From Adiantum capillus-veneris (Eukaryota > Streptophyta > Polypodiopsida > Polypodiales > Pteridaceae), in the NCBI GenBank assembly GCA_014529385.2, contig CM043942.1, positions 53,382,647-53,446,646 of the forward strand: a DNA stretch of 64,000 nucleotides, given 5' to 3'. The notes below the pieces were generated by a model that did not search any database, was not told the origin of the DNA, and saw only the letters and a program-made list of their open reading frames with translations. The position numbers were made by a program, and so were the translations under genes. This document shows positions 45,731-55,665 of the stretch, one piece after another (the stretch's first letter is position 1; every line of letters starts with the position of its first letter).

Positions 45731-45989
45731 GTGTTTTAGTGTGAGAGTGTTCCATTGGTGTTAGGGTTAGTGTAAATTCCTTGCTTGTTTGTGGGTTGCT
45801 CTAACGATTCTCCTCTTTTGCGTCCTAGTTCGCTCTTAAACTAGGTGGTGCCCCTTGTGTAGTTGGGATTTGGCTGTGGGTTTGTTGTTTTGGTTTGTGT
45901 TGTGTTGTGCCCCAGCCCCATTGAGCAACACGGAGCCTTGAAGGGTGTCTAGAGGTTGCTCTTCTTGTTGCCCGCCCCGGACCGCCTCA
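43494..45989 (+). repeat. Tat-like LTR 3
   Basis: 2,496 bp. Its first 1.1 kb has many small deletions relative to LTR 2; the rest is almost identical to it. TATA box 45012-45018; (CT)n at about 45682-45731. It ends CCGCCTCA directly before the right GTAT. Confidence 0.92.
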
Positions 45990-45993
45990 GTAT
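45990..45993. repeat. Target-site duplication, right (GTAT)
   Basis: Pairs with 26666-26669. Confidence 0.9.
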
Positions 45994-48015
45994 GTGTGCA
46001 TACTATAGACGCTTCATAGCAAAATTCTCTCAAGTAGAAGGACCACTACACGACTTAACAAAGAAGAACGTTAAGTTTGTATGGACTGCTAAGGAGCAAA
46101 ATGCTTTTGAAATACTCAAAGAGAAGATTACTTCCCAACCAGTCCTCGTGCTGCCGGATCTCTCAAAGCCATTTGAGGTCCAATGTGATGCTTGTGGTGA
46201 TTGCCTTGGAGCGGTTTTGCTTCAAGAAGGACATGCCATAGCGTATGAGAGCCGAAGGATCAATAGTGATGAACGAGTCTTGGGCATTTATGAGAAAGAG
46301 CTTTTAGCTGTTCTACATGCCCTAGACACATGGAAGCACTACCTATTGGGGACTCCATTTATCCTACGAACCGACCACCAAAGTCTAAGGTATTTCATGA
46401 CGCAAACCAAGCTTTCCGACAAACAAATGAGGTGGGCAAATTTTCTTTCACAATTTAATTTCCATATTGCTCACATAGCTGGTAAGCACAATCAAGTTGC
46501 CGATGCACTTTCACGATGACCAAAAGTTAATGCGGTGTCTATAGCTACTCACAATGATCTATCCTCTATGATAGATGAGTATGCTACTGACCCTGACTTT
46601 AGAGACATAATGTCAGCCCTTGCTTTGGGGAAGAAAGAGGAACCATTCACCTTGTAGGATGGTTATCTTCTCCACGACAATAGGCTATGTGTTACCCATT
46701 CCCTTCGTGAGAAGGTTATGTATGAATCCCATGCTCCTCCATATGCAGGCATAGAGGTATTCAACCTACTCTCCGAGGAGTAGAGACGTATTTCTATTGG
46801 CCTACCATGAAAGTGGACATACAAGAGTATGTTTCAAAATGTGTAGTATGCCAAAAGACCAAGTATGATAGAGGAAGAACCTGGATTACTCCAGACATTG
46901 CCTATTCCAAATTCACCATGGGAGAGTATATCCATGGATTTCATCTTTGGATTACCCAAGTCTATCCATGGGAATACAGGAATATGGACAATAGTCGACA
47001 GGTTTAGCAAGCAAGCACATTTTATTCCTGTCAAAAAGACTATTAAGGCACATCAAATGGCAACTCTCTTCATATCTCAGATTTTCAAGCACCATGGATT
47101 ACCCACATCCATCATGTCAGATAGAGATCGTAGAATGACCAGTAATTTCTGGAAAGGTCTCTTTGAAAATCTAGGAACAAGATTGAATTTCTCTTCGGCC
47201 TATCACCCACAAACGGATGGCCAAAGTGAGATAGCCAATCTTACGATACTCGATCTACTCAAGACTTATGTTACCGAAGTAGATCAATGCTCACAATGGG
47301 AAAAGTATTTACCTTTAGTAGAGTATGCCTACAATAATACTGTCCATAATTCTACGGGGAAAGCACCTTTCGAGATCATAGAGGGAAGACCTAAAAGTCC
47401 CTTGCTACTCAAAGTACATGGGAAGATCTTCGCCGCCAATGAGTATAGCCGTGACCTACAAGAATCTTTTCAAAAGATTAGGGAGGCTATAGCCATCTCT
47501 CAACAAAGGCAAAAAGCTGCTGCTGATAAGCACAGAAGAGCCTTAATGTTCAAAGAAAATGATTGGGTCTTACTCAAGTTTCCTAAGGCTCGATTAAGGC
47601 AAACGACGGGCAAAAATCCTACGGGCCATCAAAAGTATTATGCTAAACTAGCAAAAAGATACTATGGTCCTTTCCAAATCTTGAAGCCCATCAATGAGAC
47701 GGCTTATCAACTCAAGTTGCCCAACCATTGGCTTATACACAATGCCTTTCATGTATCCTACTTAAGCCCTACAAAGGAGAGCCACCAACTGAACCAATTA
47801 TTGAAGACCCTCCCGAAGTTGAAGACCAAGAAGAGGTGCTACAACCCGAAGCTGTCCTTCGGCATGAAGACAAGGTACTACGACATGGTAAGATAATCCG
47901 ACGGTATCTTATTAAGTTCAAAAATTATCCTTTTGAAGATGCTAGATGGATGCAAGGAGTACAACTTAAGGATAGTATGAACCTTGTCAATGCTTACAAT
48001 GCTACATTAGAGTAA
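45994..48015 (+). pseudogene. pol: Chromovirus RNase H-integrase-chromodomain, 3' part
   Basis: Continues the polyprotein cut at 26669. The connection/RNase H domain runs to 46516 (FEVQCDACGDCLGAVLLQ, RTDHQSL, HNQVADALSR). In-frame stops follow at 46517-46519 (TGA) and 46655-46657 (TAG), with frameshifts near 46747, 46870 and 47765. The integrase zinc region ends with CVVCQKTK. The catalytic core holds MDFIFGLP, SDRD and DGQSE, so D, D and E remain. The C-terminus has HNAFHVSYL. The last frame (47728-48015) contains a chromodomain-like segment (IRRYLIKFKNYPFEDARW), which places the element among chromoviruses. Confidence 0.88.
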
Positions 48016-48373
48016 GCAAATGTACAAATTTCTTTTAAATAACTCATGTTTTTGTCTTATAAGACTAGTCCTCTTTTAATTGTGCACAAATTTAACTAGT
48101 ATGCATGCTTAGAATCATGTTTGTGATGACGACGTCTCTCAAACACCAAGTAGAATTTGTCACTCTACTTTGGGAGAATGAAATGGACTAAAGAGCAGAC
48201 ATGCTTGCGGCAGCTATGTCTCCCAAGCACCAAATGGATTAGTCATCCATCTTGGAAAGATGTCGTAGGGTAAAAAAGGGATCCTCTACCCGCTAAGTAC
48301 GATTGACTAATGACTAAGGCTTTATCTCTCTACCTCATAGTCGAGGACGACTATGATTTCAAGAGAGAGGTAA
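48016..48373 (+). other. 3' untranslated region with polypurine tract
   Basis: Non-coding. It ends in AAGAGAGAGGTAA (48361-48373), the polypurine tract, directly before the 3' LTR. Confidence 0.75.
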
Positions 48374-48929
48374 TGTCATAAAATCTAATATCTAACCAAC
48401 CCAAATGATTTTCTCATATTAAATTGATCACTTAATGTGGGAGAATAAATGGGAACAAGTGTTAAGATATAGATATGTGCTTATAGATCTATCTCAACAC
48501 GGGGCCAATAGTAAAGGGGCCCAAATGGAGATGGTCTATCAAGAGCAAGGCTAACCAATGGAGCATAAGACCTTAGGGTTAGCTTCATTGAAGACCTCCA
48601 ATAATGTGTGTAAAAGTCCTTTGACCTTAGGTAAGCTAGGGCTGAGCTTGAGGTGGGAACCCGGCCCAAACTCGAGGTGCTTGTCATGCTTGAGGTGCTT
48701 GATTAAGATGCTTGAGGTGCTTGACTGGCTCCATGCTTGAGGTGCTTGACTTGGTGCATGATTAAGGTGCTTGAGGTGCCTTGAGAAGCTTGCCTGAGAT
48801 GCTTGTGGGAACACCCCCTACTTCAAGTGCTTAGTCATGCTTGATGACTAAGGGGCTTGCTCATCCAAAGTCAAAAAGATCCCTACAAGGAGGGGGGCGA
48901 GCCTACAAGGGGGGGGGGGGATGGAAGAG

Positions 48930-48974
<45 letters not shown>

Positions 48975-50003
48975 GGGAAGCCCCAGCTTGAAGAGGCAGC
49001 AAGGACACTTGTCAAGTTCCTCCCATGTTGCCCTCATGGTGTGCCTGAAGCCTATTGGTTGGCCACCCAAGGGGTCCAATGATAATAAAGGATATTTAAT
49101 TAATTGATTTTGCATTTATCAAGTCCTCTCTCTCAAAGGGGAAAGGGGGACACTTGTCCCAAGGCTATCCCATGTTGCTTGTAATGGCTCCTGCTTGTGA
49201 TTGGCTAGGCCTGGAGGGGTCCAATGAGCTTCAAGCATGAGCTACAAGGGGGGGTCGACCCAAGCAAGCTAGGGGGGTGCTTAGGGGGTATACTCACCCA
49301 CACACACTCACAAACACTCTCATTGTGTACTATGCAAAGTGCAAGAGCTCCCTCTCTTTCTCCAAGCAAGTAGAGGTTGAGAGCCTACACCAACACTCTT
49401 GGCTATGGAGTGCAAATCCATCCAAGAGCCATGCTTCAATGCTTGAGCTTGCCATCTATTTCTTCTTCATTACTATGCTATTATGTATGCTAGCACAAGA
49501 GTTATGATAAGTGAGGAACTAGCTCTTTTCGTATGAAATGTTTCTTCTTCCTTCCCTACCCTCATTCCCTGCTAGCTCTCTCCACTTCGAAGGTGTTTGA
49601 GGTCTTGGGACTGAGGCTTGTATAGTTAAAACTTTCTTCAAGTTTAGGTTATGCTATGATGGTGATGCATGAAGCTTTCCATCTTCATTGCTTCACCTAG
49701 GTCACAAGGAACACAAAGAATGTATTGTAACAAGTCCTCTCTTTATGGGAGAAATCATAATACAAATGCCTATTGGAGGGGGGACCGCTCCACAAAAATC
49801 CGGTCCTCAACTGTTGTCATGTTCTCTAAATTCTCTCTCTTGCAAAAGTATATGTCTATGCCAAGTTAACTAATTGCTATGATTATGTTGCAATCTTCAA
49901 TTATGTCAAACCGCTATGCACAAAAATCATTTCTTAAAGTACTCCATTAAATTCCGCTACTCTCATTTTTAACTCTCAAATTGAATAGGCAAATTCCATT
50001 ATA
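48374..50003 (+). repeat. Chromovirus 3' LTR
   Basis: Matches the 5' LTR over its full length; ends CCATTATA where the 5' LTR has CCATTACA. Includes the short-unit array and an (AC)n run at 48931-48973. Confidence 0.9.
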
Positions 50004-51321
50004 TTAAATCAAAAATTAAAAAATTAAAATCAAAATCTTATAGAGATCTAGAGTGAGGAGAATTGTAATGCGCTAGGCTTTTGCCACCGCCTCTCGATGA
50101 TGATGAAAGAGGTTGACGTTTTACCCATGGAAGAAGACATCATACAGTTTTTGAAAATGTTCAAGGATCGACAACTGGTGGTAGGAGATGATAACGTTCT
50201 GATGGATGAAGGGGACGGGTCAAACTTGCAACCCCCATCCGCTACAATTGTAAATAATGTTTCTCTAACAAGAGGTCCGCCCATGGGGGAGGACGAAGCC
50301 TTGCCGACTCCGCTAAGAAAAATGGAAAAATGCTTGGGCTTGCTGGGCAGGGTACTATCTTCGAAGTACATACCATCAAGGCAGGTGAGCCTCAGGGACC
50401 GATTTGTACAAATGGAAGCAAGGTGCCTATCACCTCAGCATCTCTGCGACCAAGAATCTCATTCGCAAGCATCCTTAAGGGTCCCGACTCTAATGAAGGT
50501 GCTAAGGCTATAACAGACAAGACTTCAGGTGATATGGGCTGGGTAAAATGGATGAATATAAAGGGCCGGCTCAAACAAGAGCTCAAAGAAGTCAAAGAAG
50601 TACCTCCTGCCTAGCCAAGGGTTTTTGGTTGGTCAGATTTAAAGAGGTCTCAGATATGTCAAAGATTCTGGATAAAGGACCCTTGGTGTTTAATAGGACT
50701 ACTGTCTGTGTGGTGCCATGGGAGCCAATGTTTAACTCGACAGAATCCCTTCAAGAGATCAATCCATTTTGGGTTGAATTTGCGGGGTTGCCTAGATGGC
50801 TCTGGGATAACATCAGGATGCTTGCTAGTCAGTTGGGCACCCCCCTGTTTGTCCCTAACAAGAGAGGTCTAGGCAGGTCCTCTAACCAGGTTTGTAAAGG
50901 TTGGAATATTGCTAAAAAACCTCCGAAAAGCATGGTTGTCAATGTTGGAGATGGGTTGAAGACTATCCCTCTCAATTTTGGGATGTACTTTGGTGCGTGT
51001 TTTGAATGTAATAATTTTGGACATTTCGCCACAGATTGCCCCGTGAAATTGATTAAGAAGAGTGACCCCTCGACGTAGAGTTCTAAAGAAGGGCACGCCA
51101 ATGAGGACAGTGTAAAGGAATCAACTATGGAAGGGAAGGAGAAACAACTGAAGGATAACATGATGGCAGATTGAAAGGAGGAAAACAAGGCTAGGATGAG
51201 CGATACTAAGGTCAAGTCGCAAGTAAAATCCATGGACAAACAAAACCACACAATGTCGGTCCCTGAGGACTCACACATGGATACTCCGATCGTCTTTCAT
51301 GCTTCTTCACCTAAACTCATG
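50004..51321 (+). pseudogene. LINE ORF1, 5' and central part
   Basis: Plant L1-type ORF1. The leader is short and the frame opens near 50097; a frameshift near 50320 leads to 50330-50614 (ISFASILKGP), and another to 50548-51078. That part carries a DUF4283-like region (LDKGPLVFN, PRWLWDNIRMLASQLGTPLF) and the CCHC knuckle CFECNNFGHFATDC (50998-51039). Stops follow at 51076-51078 and about 51171. A hydrophilic tail continues to 51321, where the Tat-like copy 3 interrupts; it resumes at 63638. Same family as the minus-strand ORF1 at 10561-11860. Confidence 0.8.
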
Positions 51322-51325
51322 GTAG
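51322..51325. repeat. Target-site duplication, left (GTAG)
   Basis: Matched by GTAG at 63634-63637. Confidence 0.85.
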
Positions 51326-53690
51326 TGATAGCCGTTTTTTCGGCTCTTTGTAATTGCCACAGTGAGTTACCTCACCCTACCAAAATCACCCAAACACTGT
51401 GGCTATCCCTACCATTTCACTGTACATAGGCGTGCGTGAGTCACGGGACTTTTCCCATATCTTCTTAAAAACCCTCAGCTAGCTAGTCACTGGGCTAGGT
51501 GAGCCAAAAAAAAATAAAAAAATAAAAGTAAATTATGGCCTCTTTGTGTGTAAATATTTCATTGTATGTATGGCCTAAATATAAGGATTTTTTATAATTA
51601 TTTTGGTATTTTATTTAAATATTTCTACTTAGGTGTGTGTTTTATTAAACCTATGTACACCTTCTTTCATCCTCTTACACCATAATTATATTTTTTTTGC
51701 CAATATGTACATACTCTAACCTCATATTTTTCCTTTATACAAATCACTCCCACATTTTCACCCTCACCCTCGTGAAAACAAAAAATTGATTTCTACTCAT
51801 TGGTTACTTTTATTATATTATTTACTTGCATACCTTTTCCTCTTTCACCCAAAATAATTCAAGGAGGGACCATATCATATGATTCCAATATATTTTCCAT
51901 ATCCATAACTCCTCCATATTTTTATTATTATTTTTACTCATTATTCTAACACCATGTGCTCATTGAGCTAAAGTCCATGAATAGTCCATACACTAGTCCC
52001 ACCATGTATATATTTCTTATTTCACCAATAATCCTCCTCCATGCATGGGTCAAGGGCAACTTGAATGCTTTGTATTATAATATGACAAAGGAGGGGCTCA
52101 CTCTTGGATGCATTGTACAAATTCAACAAAGGAGGGGACCACTAAAAGACTTTTGCAGGCATAAAAAACAGGCTTTTTGGTGAGAATTTTGGCACCTATC
52201 TCCACTCCGAATTTGGAGCAGTGGTCAAAAGAGAAAATGTAGCCCACGCTCTGAATAATCATCCAAATTTTTTTCATGATTTTTGGAGCTACCAGCTGTG
52301 AGCTATGATTTTTTTAGTGGACCCCAGTTTTCCCATGCTATGCAGCCACACTCTCTCTTCCACTTTATCATTTTCCTCTTTCACACACACTTCTCCACTC
52401 ATCATCCCCATCTCTCTCACCACTCATCTCTGCACACTACTCACCTTCTCCTCAACCTTGAAGAATAAGAGAAACCATGGTGAACTCATACCTCCCACAC
52501 ACAATTCCATTCCAAAATTGACCACCTAGTCTCATTTTTCCTCCTCCAAATTACCCATATCTATCAAAAAACCACAAAATTCAGCCTCTTCTCTTAAAAG
52601 ACAGCATCATGGTGGTTGATTACTCAGCTTCAATTACTTTGTCTCTCAAGGAAGGTCAAGAGTGGAGAAAAAATGTACCGTCAAAGCTAGTGGACCGTCA
52701 ACAAGCGTCAAAATTGGCCCTACTCAAGACACTTGGAGCAGCAACCTTGTAAGAAATCCACCTTTTCTTACCTCTTAAGAGTTTTTCTTCCTTATTTGTA
52801 TCCTACATGGATACTCCCATTGTAAATATTCAATTCCATTTGTAAATTAATACTAACTCTACTAACACTAACCCACTATGAAAAGTCCTATCACCTCCAT
52901 TTCTCTCCGCTCTCTTTCCCCACCAACTTCTTGATAATTCCAAGCAAAAGAAATTAGATAAATTGCTGAAAATCTAACCCAACCATGGTTAGAGGAGTAA
53001 CCCTAGCCTTCAAAATTGCTATAAAAGGAGGGTGTAGCTAGCATAAGGGGGGGGGGAGCCATAAGCAAGAGCACTATGCTATAGCTTGAGAAGCCAATCT
53101 CAACCTCTCTAGAAGGAGCTCTTGAGTGGAAGCTCATTGTCTTATGCATGTGCATGTGTTGTAATAGGGGATTAGCAAGGGAAATCTATGCCATTGTAAG
53201 AGAGAGAGTGATCATTCAATTGAGAGTAGGAAATCTATCATTTCTCCTACTAGTGTAAGCCCAACATTCGCTGAATCAAGGAGGGTGGATTTGGACTAAG
53301 CTTGGATACTTTGTCTCCTTTCCAACGTGAAGTAATGGACAACAATGATGCGTAAGTGTCTTGGTGGTTTTTTTTTGGTTAAGTTCTTGATAGCTTGTCT
53401 CTGGTGTTGTCATCAATCTAGCCATAAATCCCACATACTGTAAGAGGGCGACAGGGTGGAGAGGACTCCCCTGGCCTTAAGACAGTGATTGGGGTGGCTT
53501 TTCTTGTGATGTGTTGTGGTGAAATTTACGCAAGCTATGTTGAACAAGTACTAATCTCACTTTGATTTGTCATGACAGATTTGTAAGAAGGTATTAATGC
53601 AACAAGCACCCCCTCCCCCTTTCTCTCTCTTTCTTAAATATATAGTTGTGTTTGCTTGATCATTGCCGATACGTTTCAAAGCAGCCCGAG

Positions 53691-53744
<54 letters not shown>

Positions 53745-54003
53745 TTTGAGTGTGTGAGAGTATTCCATTGGTGTTAGGGTTAGTGTAAATTCCTTGCTTG
53801 TTTGTGGGTTGCTCTAACGATTCTCCTCTTTTGCATCCTAGTTCGCTCTTAAACTAGGTGGTGCCCCTTGTGTAGTTGGGATTTGGCGGTGGGTTTGTTG
53901 TTTTGGTTTGTGTTGTGTTGTGCCTCAGTCCCATTGAGCAGCACGGGAGCCTTGAAGGGTGTCTAAAGGCCACTCTTCTTGTTGCCCGCCCCGGACCGCC
54001 TCA
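51326..54003 (+). repeat. Tat-like LTR 4 (5' LTR of copy 3)
   Basis: TGATAGCC to CCGCCTCA. TATA box 53020-53026, (CT)n at 53691-53741, U3 ORF 52609-52752. The stretch 51510-52300 is diverged from LTRs 1-3, about 150 bp at 52376-52535 is absent from them, and from 52540 to the end it is nearly identical to them. Confidence 0.92.
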
Positions 54004-54006
54004 AAT

Positions 54007-54023
54007 TGGTGCCCCCACGGAGG
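54007..54023 (+). promoter_or_regulatory. Primer-binding site, copy 3
   Basis: Same TGGTGCCCCCACGGAGG three bases after the LTR. Confidence 0.65.
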
Positions 54024-54077
54024 ACGGCTTGTGTATTTTTGTGTAGAATCAACCTTTAGCATAGTCAAGTAGTTTGC

Positions 54078-54290
54078 ATGAATCACGAAGCTTTGTATGA
54101 TCCCTTCATTCCCATTGCAAGGCAAAAGGTACACATAATTGTTAGTACTAAGTTGCAATTTCAACGTGTCATTCGTAGAATTTTAGGTCCTCTTAGGTTG
54201 GCCGAGATAAACGCTTCAGTAAATCCTTTTATTTTGCCTCTCATTAGGTACGACCTTAGTTTGGACGTCTATATTTTTGTTTTGTTTTAA
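54078..54290 (+). CDS. Leader ORF a, copy 3
   Basis: 70 codons, differing from copies 1 and 2 by one residue near the start. Its persistence across subfamilies suggests, but does not prove, that it is functional. Confidence 0.55.
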   Translation: MNHEALYDPFIPIARQKVHIIVSTKLQFQRVIRRILGPLRLAEINASVNPFILPLIRYDLSLDVYIFVLF

Positions 54291-54311
54291 GCATTAGGAC
54301 ATGCATAGGCT

Positions 54312-54530
54312 ATGGATAATGGCCCAGGAATAGAGGTTTTTCCCTTTCATTTTACTCCACACATTAGAATAAACGTTGCAATTAGTAGAAAGATCCATTT
54401 TCAACAACGAATGGTGTTCATGTTTGGTGCCCAAAGAGCAGGAGAAATTCTTGCATCACCAAACCCTGTCATTCTACCTCTCATCAACTACGACACTTCC
54501 TTTGATGTACATGTGTTCATTTTATTTTAA
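54312..54530 (+). CDS. Leader ORF b, copy 3
   Basis: 72 codons with about ten residue changes from copies 1 and 2, mostly at the C-terminus, where the sequence becomes more like ORF a (YD-S-DV-VFILF). Length and frame are conserved despite substitutions. Confidence 0.55.
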   Translation: MDNGPGIEVFPFHFTPHIRINVAISRKIHFQQRMVFMFGAQRAGEILASPNPVILPLINYDTSFDVHVFILF

Positions 54531-54556
54531 AATGAAATGCAGCCCGGCAAAGTAGT

Positions 54557-55111
54557 GTGTATGTTTGTTTTTTCTTTGTCCAAGTTGTTACAAGAAACAA
54601 AAAAACGATCATTTATTCTAACTGGGAATGTGTGTGCAGTGAAAGTTCAATCCTTAGAGATCTAGCTCTATTACCAATTGAGTTGCAGGAGCAAGTAGTA
54701 AGGCGTCTCCCTCATAACAAGAGGGTGGTGAAGTTAAGACGGAAGGTCCTACGCGTGGATTCCATTTCCCTCTTGTTGTTGGGCACTAAGGAAGACCGCA
54801 CATTCATCCAACTAGTGTGTGCCCTAAGATTGGTAAATAGAGTGAAATTTGGCGTTTGGCGAGTGCATTTCACCATTGAGGAAGACTCTTTAGGAAATTT
54901 GCGGCCAGAGTTCATGCTTCATAGACTCACATTTGGTGAATTTTTCCCTCATTTGCGTCTTATTAATAGTCTTCCTTTCGCTTTCAACAAAGGAGATAGG
55001 GAGCTATTCAGAGCTTGTCTTAATAAAGAGAGCATAGAGAAGATTGCAAATTTGTATAAATTCTCATCCTTCTCTACTTTCTATGACACTTTGTTCATAG
55101 AGACATTGTAA
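54557..55111 (+). CDS. Leader ORF c (about 170-184 codons), F-box-like start
   Basis: Open for 184 codons but without an early in-frame ATG; the first lies near codon 120. It is therefore probably entered by splicing or a non-AUG start; a T-rich tract ending in CCAAG lies at about 54567-54585. After a basic N-terminus comes LPIELQEQVVRRLPH (about residues 39-53), resembling the first half of an F-box (LPxxLxxxIxxRLP). The usual Cys/Trp part of an F-box is not evident. Further motifs FIQLVCAL and LINSLPF are shared with ORF d, so c and d are tandem paralogues. Absent from tandem copies 1 and 2. Function unknown; an adaptor for ubiquitin ligase is only a hypothesis. Confidence 0.5.
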   Translation: MYVCFFFVQVVTRNKKTIIYSNWECVCSESSILRDLALLPIELQEQVVRRLPHNKRVVKLRRKVLRVDSISLLLLGTKEDRTFIQLVCALRLVNRVKFGVWRVHFTIEEDSLGNLRPEFMLHRLTFGEFFPHLRLINSLPFAFNKGDRELFRACLNKESIEKIANLYKFSSFSTFYDTLFIETL

Positions 55112-55157
55112 ATCTCTTTATGCTTTTGAATGATTTAACCATAATCCTAAGGAGTTT

Positions 55158-55616
55158 TTGTCCAGGAATTTTGTAGCACAAGTGGAGTCTTTAAATCTTG
55201 CAAACTTGATCGGACTTGATGAGGATGTTCTTTATGAAATTGTGAGAAGGTTGCCTCACTCCGACTGTGTGGAACTCGAAGGAAAGGAGCTCCTAGTCAA
55301 TTGCTACTTTCTCACGGCCTTCGACGAGCATGAAGATCTAGTTTTTATACAAACCGCTTGTGCATTGGGAATTGTAGAGCAAGTGCAATTTATCACTTGG
55401 GACGTGGTTGCTCTTTTGGATCCAGAAAATGAAGTTCTAGAGATTTCTGTTTATCGCCTTAGCTTTGAAGAATTTCAACCCTTCTTAGAGCTCATCAATA
55501 GTCTACCCTTTTGTTTTGATCAAACAAATCGAGACCTTATTGAAGCTTGGATAGCTGAAGAAGAAAACCTAGAGTGGTATTTTCTCACTTCTTCATTTGC
55601 AGGCGAGTGGTTCTAG
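55158..55616 (+). CDS. Leader ORF d (about 150 codons), F-box-like start
   Basis: Open frame ending 49 bp before the gag ATG. No early ATG, but TTTTTGTCCAG (ending 55165), a good splice-acceptor match, lies exactly at its start, so it may be a spliced exon. LDEDVLYEIVRRLPH at about residues 20-34 closely follows the F-box N-terminal pattern. The remainder is acidic. It shares FIQ-x-x-CAL, an L-x-F-x-E-F-x-P segment and LINSLPF in the same order as ORF c. No known retrotransposon domain is seen. Possibly a captured and duplicated host sequence; unproven. Confidence 0.5.
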   Translation: MSRNFVAQVESLNLANLIGLDEDVLYEIVRRLPHSDCVELEGKELLVNCYFLTAFDEHEDLVFIQTACALGIVEQVQFITWDVVALLDPENEVLEISVYRLSFEEFQPFLELINSLPFCFDQTNRDLIEAWIAEEENLEWYFLTSSFAGEWF

Positions 55617-55665
55617 ATCTCTATTGTATCCCTTATTATAACTCGTGTTGTAATCTTTCATAATA

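Larger units (their letters stand above)
26670..45989 (+). mobile_element. Tandem Tat-like array: LTR-internal-LTR-internal-LTR
   Basis: Three LTRs (26670-29173, 35094-37602, 43494-45989) alternate with two internal regions in the same orientation. Only the outermost ends show a 4-bp target duplication. Both internal regions share the same inactivating stops, so they come from one ancestor. This fits unequal recombination between LTRs or a tandem template, or an assembly duplication. Confidence 0.9.
21867..50003 (+). mobile_element. Ty3/gypsy chromovirus, split by a nested insertion
   Basis: About 8.8 kb of its own sequence plus 19.3 kb of nested DNA. It has 1.6-kb LTRs at 21867-23490 and 48374-50003, an initiator-Met-type primer site, gag-protease-RT before the insertion, RNase H-integrase-chromodomain after it, and a polypurine tract. 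A canonical target duplication is not clear: the left flank ends TAAAA and the right begins TTAAA. The LTRs differ by scattered substitutions, repeat-length changes and a 14-bp indel (near 23118 versus 49609), so it is not recent. Three in-frame stops and three frameshifts make it inactive even apart from the insertion. Confidence 0.9.

Noticed and set aside
46807-47007. 66-codon frame starting in integrase
   Set aside because: Only its first part is integrase (to about 46870); the rest is the wrong frame after a frameshift.
48903-49115. Minus-strand frame with a Cys-Val run
   Set aside because: (AC)n microsatellite in the 3' LTR.
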